This document shows, in pieces, positions 1 to 5,875 of a DNA stretch of 6,299 bases (positions within the stretch are counted from its first letter, which is position 1; each line of letters starts with the position of its first letter). The notes beneath the pieces were generated by a model. It searched no databases. It was not told the origin of the DNA and saw only the letters and a list, made by a program, of their open reading frames with translations. This stretch comes from an uncultured Blautia sp. GTDB taxonomy: Bacteria > Bacillota > Clostridia > Lachnospirales > Lachnospiraceae. Both the position numbers and the translations under genes were made by a program. The stretch spans positions 1 through 6,299 of the forward strand of contig URYM01000106.1 of assembly GCA_900552095.1 (NCBI GenBank), read 5' to 3'.

Positions 1-49
1 ACGAGATCTAGTACGGTCTCGTGGGCTCGGAGATGTGTATAAGAGACAG
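1..49 (+). other. Nextera i7 sequencing adapter left at the contig end (not genomic)
   Basis: Bases 1-7 (ACGAGAT) match the end of the Illumina P7 oligo. Bases 8-15 (CTAGTACG) sit exactly where the i7 index belongs and match the index I remember as N702. Bases 16-30 (GTCTCGTGGGCTCGG) and 31-49 (AGATGTGTATAAGAGACAG) are the read-2 transposon adapter and the 19-base Tn5 mosaic end. Order and spacing are exactly those of a finished library molecule, so this is untrimmed adapter rather than a transposon in the genome. It supplies a false ATG at 35-37 and five false codons to the gene that follows. Genomic sequence begins at about base 50. Confidence 0.98.
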
Positions 50-1156
50 GGAGAAAGCCGGGGAGAGATAAAAACTTTAGAGAGGAGAGAACAGGATTAT
101 GAAGAGACTTTGGAAGCCAGGGTGGGAGGGGAAGTATTTGAGATTCCGCTTCAGGTATCGGCGCAGGTATATGAGCCGGGGAAAATAGAAGAGTATCTTG
201 AGGAGGCGGAGGAGAGACTGGATCGGGATATTCTGAAGGGAAACACCTCTCTCAGCCAGGTAACAGGGGACTTGTATTTGCCGGAACAGGTGGAAGGACT
301 TCCGGTTACGGTTTCCTGGTATACGGATCATCCGGAAATTCTGGACTGGACCGGCCGGGTGGAGAGATCTGAGCAGAAACAGCAGGTCCTTCTGCAGGCA
401 GAACTTATCTGTCAGGAAGAAAAGAGGCAGAAAACCTGGGAAGTTACCGTTCTTCCGGCTGAAAAGGCAGAAGGGATCGATGGACGTCTGAAAGAAGAAG
501 CGGAAAAGGGGCAGGAGAATAAGACAGGAAATACTCTTTTGCTTCCGGAGTCTTACGAGGGTCAGAAGGTGGAATGGAGACGGCCGGAGGAGGGAACAGC
601 TGTTGCAGTTTTCGGAATAGCCGTTCTCCTGGGGATTCTTTTGATGGCATCGGGATTACAGGAGAGAAAAAAAGAACAGGAGATGAGGGAGCGGCAGATG
701 ATGGCAGATTACCCGGAGATAGTAAATCAGCTTGCGCTGCTGCTCAGTGCCGGATTGTCCGCCCGGCGGGCATTTGCCCGGCTCTCTGCGGATTATCAGA
801 TGAGGAGGAAGCGGGGAGCCAAGGCGCGGTATGCTTATGATGCTCTGACGCTGTGCTGCCGGGAGATGGAACAGGGGGTGCCGGAGGCGGCAGCTTATGA
901 GCATCTGGGCGGAAGCTGCCCTCTGGCCGCTTACAAAACGCTGGCGACTCTTCTGGTTCAGAATCTGCGAAAAGGCAACCGGCATCTTCTGGAACTGCTG
1001 GAACAGGAATCGGCGCAGGCTTTCGATGACAGAAAAAGGCAGGCAAAGATCCTGGGGGAAGAAGCGGGGACAAAACTTCTGTTTCCCATGATTCTTCTTC
1101 TTGGAATTATCTTCGTGATTATCCTGGTACCAGCCTGGATGTCCTTTGGCTTATAG
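50..1156 (+). CDS. TadC-like type II secretion F-family membrane protein with Ig-like N-terminal region, 5' partial
   Basis: This is the inner-membrane platform of a Tad/type IVb pilus, expected to work with TadB and the TadA/CpaF ATPase. The 368 visible residues begin mid-protein because the upstream sequence is adapter; the ATG at 35 is spurious and the true start is lost. Bases about 95-475 encode a soluble region with a beta-rich unit resembling the atrophied bacterial Ig family (LPEQVEGLPVTVSWYTDHPE then GRV). Bases about 536-592 encode a shorter echo (LPESYEGQKVEW). A membrane helix follows at about 593-660, then the helical T2SSF domain (YPEIVNQLALLLSAGLSARR at about 707-766), then a final membrane helix (LLFPMILLLGIIFVIILVPA) at about 1076-1135. 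TadC proteins usually have more helices, so at least one probably lies upstream. Position just before the pilin gene favours TadC over TadB, but that assignment is inferred. Confidence 0.88.
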   Translation, partial: GESRGEIKTLERREQDYEETLEARVGGEVFEIPLQVSAQVYEPGKIEEYLEEAEERLDRDILKGNTSLSQVTGDLYLPEQVEGLPVTVSWYTDHPEILDWTGRVERSEQKQQVLLQAELICQEEKRQKTWEVTVLPAEKAEGIDGRLKEEAEKGQENKTGNTLLLPESYEGQKVEWRRPEEGTAVAVFGIAVLLGILLMASGLQERKKEQEMRERQMMADYPEIVNQLALLLSAGLSARRAFARLSADYQMRRKRGAKARYAYDALTLCCREMEQGVPEAAAYEHLGGSCPLAAYKTLATLLVQNLRKGNRHLLELLEQESAQAFDDRKRQAKILGEEAGTKLLFPMILLLGIIFVIILVPAWMSFGL

Positions 1157-1167
1157 AAGAAAACTGC

Positions 1168-1179
1168 GGAAAGGGGGTG
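1168..1179 (+). promoter_or_regulatory. Ribosome binding site of the Flp1 pilin gene
   Basis: The purine-rich run GGAAAGGGGGTG lies directly before the ATG at 1180. The GGAAAGG part leaves five bases to the ATG, while the GGGGGTG part is almost adjacent to it. An in-frame GTG at 1177 lies inside this run, so it is less likely to be the start. No stop or hairpin separates it from the preceding gene, which ends at 1156. Confidence 0.6.
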
Positions 1180-1353
1180 ATGAATATCGGAGAACTTCGC
1201 GCGTTTTGGGAAGAAGAGGATGCGGTAGGTGTGGTGGAAATCATACTGATTCTGGTGGTTTTGGTAGGACTGGTTATTATTTTCAAAAAGCAGCTGGTCA
1301 GCCTTGTGAACAGCCTGCTGTCTAAGATCACAAGTCAGAGTAACGGCATCTAA
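1180..1353 (+). CDS. Flp1-family type IVb pilin
   Basis: This short 57-residue gene encodes the likely major subunit of the pilus. The N-terminus is acidic (FWEEEDAVGVVEIILIL), followed by one hydrophobic helix at residues about 18-34 and a short amphipathic tail (KKQLVSLVNSLLSKI). This is the layout of Flp1-type pilins in Clostridia. The predicted prepilin peptidase site is A15^V16, which puts Glu20 at +5 as in other type IV pilins. The -1 residue is Ala, where Gly is more usual. The gene lies 23 bases after the TadC-like gene and 27 before the DUF5702-like gene, so it is probably co-transcribed. A pilin needed in bulk often has its own promoter or strong translation; only the purine-rich ribosome binding site is visible here. 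The identification is strong despite the small size because of motif and context. Confidence 0.92.
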   Translation: MNIGELRAFWEEEDAVGVVEIILILVVLVGLVIIFKKQLVSLVNSLLSKITSQSNGI

Positions 1354-1380
1354 AAAATCCCGGAGAAAGGAGCGTATCTC

Positions 1381-2826
1381 ATGGCAAAGAAAGGAAGCAT
1401 TACAATTTATCTGTGTCTGATGCTGTCTGTGTTTCTTTTGCTTTTTCAGGTGATTTACCGGTCTGTCCGGATTGCCGGAGCGAGAACGCAGCTGTCTGTC
1501 GGAATTCACCAGAGTCTTTATTCAGTGTTTGCCCGGTATGATCCTGTACTTCTGGAGCAGTATGGGCTGCTGTTTGTGGATGGAAGTTTTGGCGGAGAAA
1601 AATTCAGGCAGGATTTGCTCTGCGACTGTATTTACCAGGGGATGAAAGAAGGTTCTGCAGCGGAAAGCGGATGGAAGAAGAATATCTGGGGACTGCGCAT
1701 CGATCATGCGGGTCTGACGGGATATACGCTGGCGACGGATCGCAAAGGAGAAGCTTTTCGCCTGCAGGCGGTGGAAGTAATGAAAGAAAACCTGGGGAGC
1801 CAGGGGATACGCAGCCTTCTCGAACTTGTGGAAGGAGAGAGGGAAATTCTTGAGAATCAGGATGAGATTCATTCGGGGGAAGCGAATGAGGAAGTCCTGG
1901 AGAATTATGAGTCTGATCTGGAAGAATTAAAAAAGGAGCAGGAAGAAGAGGGAGAAGAACTGCAGACACCTGCAGAACCGGTGGAAAATCCGATTGACGT
2001 CATCCGTAAAATCTGGAAAAAGGGCGTTCTTGGACTGGTTGTAAAGGATCTGGAAAATCTTTCAGAGGAATCTTTTGAAAAACAGGAGCTGGTGTCCGGG
2101 CGAACACTGGAAAAAGGATTTGGCCTTCAGGTTTTGCCGGAAGAGAGGGGAATAACGGAAAAGCTGCTTTTTCAGGAATATCTGCTGGAGTATTTATCCT
2201 GTTATACAGATGAAGGCGCAGGAAACAGATATGAGCTGGAATATGTTCTGAAGGGGAAAGAAAAAGATGAGGAAAATTTAAAAGGAGTGGTCAGCCAGCT
2301 TCTGCTGATCAGAGAGGCATCTAACTTTGCGCATTTGCTCACGGATGGAAGTAAGCGGGCGCAGGCATCCGCGATGGCTGCTGCGATTTCAGCATCCATC
2401 GGACTTCCTGTGGCGAAGGGACTGATACAGAAAGCCCTGCAGGCATGCTGGGCTTTCGGGGAGAGTGTTCTGGATGTGCGGACGCTCCTGGATGGAGGAA
2501 AGGTTCCTTTGGTAAAAACAGAAGGATCCTGGCAGCTGGAACTGGATCAGCTGGTTCATCTGGCAGACGGGCTGGACAGTCTCAGGAAGGAGCAGGAAGA
2601 GGGGCTGGATTACAGAGGATATTTAAGGATTCTGCTTTTGGCGGTGAATGAAGAAAAACAGGTGATGCGGGGAATGGATATGGTGGAATATGGTATGCGG
2701 GAAAGGGAAGGAAAGGAATCTTTCAGGCTGGATCACTGTATTGGACAGCTGGAGGCGCAGGCAGAGGCAGAAGGCGGAGGAATCCGGCTGTCTGTATCCC
2801 GCGGTTATGGATATGGAGAAACTTAA
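1381..2826 (+). CDS. DUF5702 domain-containing, TadG-like pilus-associated protein
   Basis: The 481-residue protein starts with a short basic leader and a prepilin-like segment (MAKKGSITIYLCLMLSVF). Possible cleavage is after Gly5, but +5 is Tyr10 rather than Glu. One membrane helix covers residues about 8-26, and the rest should lie outside the membrane. Residues about 36-135 form an N-terminal module (QSLYSVFARYDPVLLEQYGL), residues about 150-205 a very acidic, probably coiled linker, and residues about 260-460 the DUF5702-like core (YELEYVLKGKEKDEENLKGV, LLIREASNFAHLLTD, ESVLDVRTLLDGGKVPL). The start is supported by AAAGGAG at 1366-1372, eight bases upstream. The family occurs beside TadE genes in clostridial Tad loci and is thought of as a TadG-like minor or tip component; its biochemical role is not established. 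No enzymatic motif is seen. Confidence 0.85.
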   Translation: MAKKGSITIYLCLMLSVFLLLFQVIYRSVRIAGARTQLSVGIHQSLYSVFARYDPVLLEQYGLLFVDGSFGGEKFRQDLLCDCIYQGMKEGSAAESGWKKNIWGLRIDHAGLTGYTLATDRKGEAFRLQAVEVMKENLGSQGIRSLLELVEGEREILENQDEIHSGEANEEVLENYESDLEELKKEQEEEGEELQTPAEPVENPIDVIRKIWKKGVLGLVVKDLENLSEESFEKQELVSGRTLEKGFGLQVLPEERGITEKLLFQEYLLEYLSCYTDEGAGNRYELEYVLKGKEKDEENLKGVVSQLLLIREASNFAHLLTDGSKRAQASAMAAAISASIGLPVAKGLIQKALQACWAFGESVLDVRTLLDGGKVPLVKTEGSWQLELDQLVHLADGLDSLRKEQEEGLDYRGYLRILLLAVNEEKQVMRGMDMVEYGMREREGKESFRLDHCIGQLEAQAEAEGGGIRLSVSRGYGYGET

Positions 2827-2830
2827 GGGA

Positions 2831-2838
2831 AGGGAGGT
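2831..2838 (+). promoter_or_regulatory. Strong ribosome binding site fixing the long-leader start of the first TadE-like gene
   Basis: AGGGAGGT lies eight bases before the ATG at 2847 and four bases after the previous stop. The alternative in-frame ATG at 2931 has no comparable site. This supports the unusually long 48-residue leader of the encoded protein. Confidence 0.75.
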
Positions 2839-2846
2839 ACAAAAGC

Positions 2847-3710
2847 ATGCTTTTTCCGGAGCAGCACAGATATGCAAAAAGAAAACCGAGAACACGCTCT
2901 CTTCGGAAGAAACCGGTCTGTGCAGCCCCGATGAGCAGGCCGGAGAAAGCTTCGGAAAAAGTATGTTTTTGTGCTTCTCTTTTCAGGGGAAGCCTGACGG
3001 TGGAGGCGGCGGCAGCGCTGCCGCTCTTTTTCCTGGCGCTTCTTATGCTGATCGGTATGCTGAATATTTATGCGGTACAGGCCAGGGTGAGCCTTTCTCT
3101 GGATTCCAGTGCGAGAAAGCTGGGAATGTATGCGTATACAGCCGGGGAGGAGAAGGGAACCCTGACGGATGCGGCCTGTCAGGCCTATGCGGCCGGCAGG
3201 CTGAAGATGCCGCGAGGATGCGGGAATCTGCGGTTTGAGGGAGATACCTGGGATGGAAGCAGGATAAAGCTGAAGATCCGGTATGAATATCGTCTGCCGG
3301 TGGGATTTTTTAAGACGCCGCCGATACCGCTTTATAATCAGGCAGAGGTACATGCCTGGGTGGGTTATCAGGGAGATCTGCCGGAAGGACCGGGAGAGGA
3401 AGAGGCAGAAGAGATGGTTTTCATTACGGAGAATCAGAGTGTTTATCACACAGACAGGAACTGTACGTATTTACAGCTGACTGTCTATCAGGCAAACAGA
3501 AGCCAGGTGGAGGAGCTGAGGAATGAACAGGGCGGAAGGTATCATGCCTGTGAAAAATGCGGAGGAGGAGGGGCATGTGTCTATCTCTCTCCCCAGGGAG
3601 AAGCATATCACAGTTCCCGGGACTGCAGTGGTCTTACACGGCATGTGGAAATGGTAAAAAAATCAGAAGTGGCACATAAGGGAGAATGTTCCCGATGTGC
3701 CGGGAGGTGA
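2847..3710 (+). CDS. TadE-like minor pilin with long basic leader and two C-terminal Cys/His modules
   Basis: The 287-residue protein is a predicted pseudopilin of the Tad machine. Residues 1-48 are an Arg/Lys-rich leader with Cys25, Cys40 and Cys42. Next comes a canonical class III signal with cleavage at G48^S49 (GSLTVEAAAALP) and Glu53 at +5, then a hydrophobic helix at about 54-77. Residues about 78-170 resemble a TadE-like periplasmic-type beta domain ending with RYEYRLPVGFF and PLYNQAEVHAWVGY. After an acidic linker (180-190) there are two related modules: residues 191-238 (VYHTDRNC at 199-206, CEKC at 235-238) and 244-284 (AYHSSRDC at 253-260, CSRC at 281-284). Each has one YH-x4-C and one CxxC, which suggests metal binding or disulphides outside the cell. 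The gene starts 20 bases after the DUF5702-like gene, and its stop lies within the ribosome binding site of the A24 peptidase gene. Confidence 0.87.
   Translation: MLFPEQHRYAKRKPRTRSLRKKPVCAAPMSRPEKASEKVCFCASLFRGSLTVEAAAALPLFFLALLMLIGMLNIYAVQARVSLSLDSSARKLGMYAYTAGEEKGTLTDAACQAYAAGRLKMPRGCGNLRFEGDTWDGSRIKLKIRYEYRLPVGFFKTPPIPLYNQAEVHAWVGYQGDLPEGPGEEEAEEMVFITENQSVYHTDRNCTYLQLTVYQANRSQVEELRNEQGGRYHACEKCGGGGACVYLSPQGEAYHSSRDCSGLTRHVEMVKKSEVAHKGECSRCAGR
3417..3698 (+). repeat. Diverged tandem protein repeat: two YH-x4-C ... CxxC modules
   Basis: Two in-frame units, 3417-3560 and 3576-3698, encode the C-terminus of the first TadE-like protein. Both follow V[FY][IL][ST]-x(3-5)-[AV]YH-[TS]-x-R-[ND]C-[TS]-x-L, then a variable spacer, then CxxC. 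The spacer is longer in unit 1 and carries an extra YH just before the CxxC. The similarity is clear in protein but not in DNA, pointing to an old duplication. Confidence 0.75.
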
Positions 3711-3711
3711 T
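3702..3711 (+). promoter_or_regulatory. Near-perfect Shine-Dalgarno overlapping the upstream stop, decides the A24 peptidase start
   Basis: GGGAGGTGAT is nearly fully complementary to the 16S rRNA 3' end. Its GGAGG core is five bases before the ATG at 3713, and it contains the TGA (3708-3710) of the preceding gene. Upstream in-frame ATGs at 3686 and 3695 lack such a site. Ribosomes finishing the TadE-like gene would therefore clear or expose this site, a layout for translational coupling. Confidence 0.85.
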
Positions 3712-3712
3712 C

Positions 3713-4123
3713 ATGATAGGGACAGCCTGTATTTTTTTCTTTCTGGGAATCCATACCTGGGAAGATGTGCGAAAACGGGAAATTTCAGTGAAAAAAATGA
3801 TTTGTTTTGGGATTCTGGGGATCGGATATTTGATTTTCTTTCGGAAACCTGTTTTGGGTGAGCTGCTCTGCAGTCTGCTTCCGGGAATGCTGCTGCTCCT
3901 TCTGGGGAGGATTACTTCTCAGGCTGTGGGATACGGGGATGGATGGGTTATCCTGATTCTGGGACTTTTCCTTGCTCCGGCAGAACTTCTCGGAATCCTG
4001 GGACTGGCCTCTGCTCTGGCAGGAATATGGGCGCTGTATCTGGTGGTGCGAAAGAGAAAGGATCAGGAAATCCCCTTTCTTCCGTTTTTGCTGTTGGGAT
4101 TTGCGGGAGGAGTACTGTTATGA
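3713..4123 (+). CDS. A24-family prepilin peptidase (TadV/CpaA-like)
   Basis: This 136-residue polytopic membrane aspartyl protease is expected to cleave the leaders of the Flp1 and TadE-like proteins. Both catalytic regions are present. The first Asp is D18 in WEDVRKREIS. The second is D76 in the GYGDG motif at residues 73-77. Hydrophobic segments lie at about 3-14, 29-42, 50-65, 78-108 (probably two helices) and 120-135. The size fits the short Tad-type enzymes, which lack the N-terminal methylase domain of PilD. The start at 3713 is preferred over 3686 because of the near-perfect Shine-Dalgarno at 3702-3711. The 3' end overlaps the next gene by four bases (ATGA, 4120-4123). Confidence 0.93.
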   Translation: MIGTACIFFFLGIHTWEDVRKREISVKKMICFGILGIGYLIFFRKPVLGELLCSLLPGMLLLLLGRITSQAVGYGDGWVILILGLFLAPAELLGILGLASALAGIWALYLVVRKRKDQEIPFLPFLLLGFAGGVLL

Positions 4124-4542
4124 GAGAAAAAGCAAAAGGAAGCTTTACAGCAGAAGCGGCGCTTCTGCAGGGAATTCTTTTATGGATTTTCTTTCTTGTG
4201 ATCGGAGTGTACTGGTACTGTCATAATCAGATCTGGTTTACCGCGGCAGCCTGTGAGGCGGCAGCGGCGGGAAGTATGGAAGCTTCCTGGAACCGGGAGG
4301 GGACAGAGGGGATAATCCGGGATAAGATTTCCCAGATCCGGGAGAATCAGGCCTTTTCTGCGGAGGGGCTTTCTCTGGAAAAACAGGTGGGAAAGACAAA
4401 GATAGGGATCAGATGCAGCGGGGAGAACAGCGCTGTTTTGGGAGGATGGAAAGGGAGATTTGAAGTGGAACAGTTTTCAGAAGTGGTAAGACCGGCGGAA
4501 CATATCCGAAGGGTAAATGCGATCCGGAAAGGGAAGAAATAA
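4120..4542 (+). CDS. TadE-like minor pilin, short form
   Basis: The 140-residue protein has a six-residue basic leader and a class III signal with cleavage at G7^S8 (KGSFTAEAALLQ) and Glu12 at +5. A single hydrophobic helix at about 13-33 (GILLWIFFLVIGVYWY) follows. The Ala-rich stretch after it (TAAACEAAAAGS) and the mixed alpha/beta remainder fit a compact pseudopilin. The C-terminus RPAEHIRRVNAIRKGKK is strongly basic. The start is fixed by GGAGGAG at 4106-4112, seven bases upstream, and by the ATGA overlap with the peptidase gene. The open frame continues upstream to 3943, but that part is the shadow of the peptidase gene. It has no Cys/His modules, unlike the other TadE-like protein here. 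The TadE family call rests mainly on the signal segment and the operon. Confidence 0.85.
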   Translation: MREKAKGSFTAEAALLQGILLWIFFLVIGVYWYCHNQIWFTAAACEAAAAGSMEASWNREGTEGIIRDKISQIRENQAFSAEGLSLEKQVGKTKIGIRCSGENSAVLGGWKGRFEVEQFSEVVRPAEHIRRVNAIRKGKK

Positions 4543-4546
4543 GGAG
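4541..4546 (+). promoter_or_regulatory. Ribosome binding site of the FHA gene, overlapping the upstream stop codon
   Basis: AAGGAG shares its first two bases with the TAA (4540-4542) of the short TadE-like gene and leaves eight bases to the ATG at 4555. This suits coupled or re-initiating translation within the operon. Confidence 0.65.
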
Positions 4547-4554
4547 ACAGGGGG

Positions 4555-5844
4555 ATGGAAGTTAGTTACAAAAGGGATATGAATCATACTTACCTGATTC
4601 TTCAGGGCGGGGAAAAAGTGGATACCTCAGCATATCCTGTGCGTATGATGCTGTCAAACCAGTGGGAAACTTTTCTGCCCTGTACGATACAGGGGATGGA
4701 TAATCAGGTCTTTTTCTATTATGACATCACTTCAAGACAGTCACTTTCCAGTCTGTATGAGACAGGGAAAGCGGATTACCGGAAATTGCGGGGGCTGGTG
4801 GAAGGCATTGTGAGCGGCCTTGATGAGGCGGAGGAGTATCTGCTGGATTCTTCCTGTATTCTTCTGGAACCGGAATATATTTATTGGGACGGACAAAGGG
4901 GAAAGTTTCAGTTCTGCTATTTTCCGGACACAAAGGAAGGCGGGAAGATAAAGGAGTTGACGGAGTATCTTCTGCCAAGGATTGATCACAGGGATCAGGA
5001 AGCAGTTGTTCTGGGATATGGGATGTACCGGAAAGCTATGGAAGAAAATTTTCAGGGGAAGCAGCTGAGGGAGCTGTTGTATCGGAAGGAAGAAAATGCG
5101 GAGAGCGGGGGAGAAGAAAAAGAAGCGGAGAGAATTTCGGAAGAAGAAAGGGAAGAAGAGGAATTTGACTGGTGGGAGGAGAAGCCGGAGGAAGAAAAGA
5201 GAGGCGGTCTTGCTGAAACGGCGCTTTTAGGGTGTATAGCCGCCGGGAGTCTTCTGTTGATCAGCCTCTGGGTTTTCTTTTGCCGGTGGAAGCAGCTGCA
5301 GGGATGGTTCTTGTGGATGCCCTGTGTTCTTGTGGGAACTGCCGGGATTACCGGTGCAGGGGTTCTCTGGAAAAGGAGGAAGGAGGAGCGGGAAGAAAGG
5401 GAGATCCGGGAGGTAATGGAGCAGACGGCGGCGCGGAGAAAAGCGGCCGGGCAGAGGAAAGAGAGAATAAAAGAGAAAAACGCAGAGCAGGAAACGATTC
5501 CGGAGAGGGAAGAGGGTGCGGATACCTGTCTGCTGTGTGAGCAGGTTCCCCAGGCGCAGCTGATCCCGGTGACAGAGGGAAAACTGGAAAATTTGATTCT
5601 TGACAGAGATCAGATGCTGATTGGAAAACTGGAAGGTGCGGCGGATCTTCAGATTAATGTGCCTACAGTCAGCCGTCTTCATGCCAGGATTGAGAAAAGG
5701 GAGGGAGAATATTACCTGCAGGATATGAACTCAAAAAATGGAACCCGGGTAAATCACAGGGAACTGGCCGGCGGGGAAAAATGTATGCTGAAGAATGGGG
5801 ATCTGGTATCTTTTGCGGATATTTCCTATCACTTTCGCGTATGA
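4555..5844 (+). CDS. Membrane-anchored FHA protein with DUF6382-like N-terminal domain
   Basis: The 429-residue protein is a likely phosphothreonine-reading regulator of the pilus. Residues 1-165 resemble DUF6382 (MEVSYKRDMNHTYLIL; EEYLLDSSCILLEPEYIYWD). Residues about 178-216 are a strongly acidic linker (WWEEKPEEE). Two membrane helices follow at about 222-243 and 250-271. Next is a charged, basic linker (273-320) with a CxxC at 325-328, and then an FHA domain at about 345-429. FHA landmarks are SRLHA at 373-377 and NSKNGT at 392-397. The usual IGR has become IGK (356-358), so the phosphate-contacting Arg is Lys. The hairpin of two helices places both terminal domains in the cytoplasm, which is inferred from the basic residues after helix two. 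FHA domains bind phosphothreonine, but no Ser/Thr kinase is in view. Only 12 bases separate it from the upstream gene. Confidence 0.9.
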   Translation: MEVSYKRDMNHTYLILQGGEKVDTSAYPVRMMLSNQWETFLPCTIQGMDNQVFFYYDITSRQSLSSLYETGKADYRKLRGLVEGIVSGLDEAEEYLLDSSCILLEPEYIYWDGQRGKFQFCYFPDTKEGGKIKELTEYLLPRIDHRDQEAVVLGYGMYRKAMEENFQGKQLRELLYRKEENAESGGEEKEAERISEEEREEEEFDWWEEKPEEEKRGGLAETALLGCIAAGSLLLISLWVFFCRWKQLQGWFLWMPCVLVGTAGITGAGVLWKRRKEEREEREIREVMEQTAARRKAAGQRKERIKEKNAEQETIPEREEGADTCLLCEQVPQAQLIPVTEGKLENLILDRDQMLIGKLEGAADLQINVPTVSRLHARIEKREGEYYLQDMNSKNGTRVNHRELAGGEKCMLKNGDLVSFADISYHFRV

Positions 5845-5875
5845 ATAGAAGCAGAAAGAGAAAAAAGGTGACGAG

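Noticed and set aside
31..49. Tn5 mosaic end as a sign of a genomic transposon
   Set aside because: It is preceded by the exact Nextera adapter, index and P7 tail, so it comes from library preparation.
35..49. ATG at 35 as the start of the first gene
   Set aside because: These codons lie wholly within adapter sequence; the native start is beyond the contig edge.
769..782. Small inverted repeat CGGGCATTTGCCCG
   Set aside because: It is a short stem within the T2SSF coding region with no following T-run, so it is not a credible terminator or operator.
958..1509. Long minus-strand open frame
   Set aside because: It covers the Flp1 gene and parts of two well-supported plus-strand genes, has low-complexity basic composition and no recognisable domain; it is an antisense shadow.
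2823..3449. Minus-strand open frame of about 208 codons
   Set aside because: It is antisense to the first TadE-like gene, which has a strong ribosome binding site and clear motifs; no domain is recognisable in the antisense product.
3943..4119. Upstream extension of the short TadE-like gene
   Set aside because: This stretch lies inside the A24 peptidase coding region in another frame, while the ATG at 4120 has a good ribosome binding site and starts directly before the class III signal.
5600..5605. TTGACA as a -35 promoter element
   Set aside because: No TATAAT-like hexamer lies 16-18 bases downstream, and it is inside the FHA domain coding sequence.
5817..5845. Possible SigE-type sporulation promoter before spmA (GGATATT, then CGTATGAA)
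   Set aside because: The spacing is about right but the -10 part matches the CATACAAT consensus poorly, so I do not call it; start-site mapping would decide.
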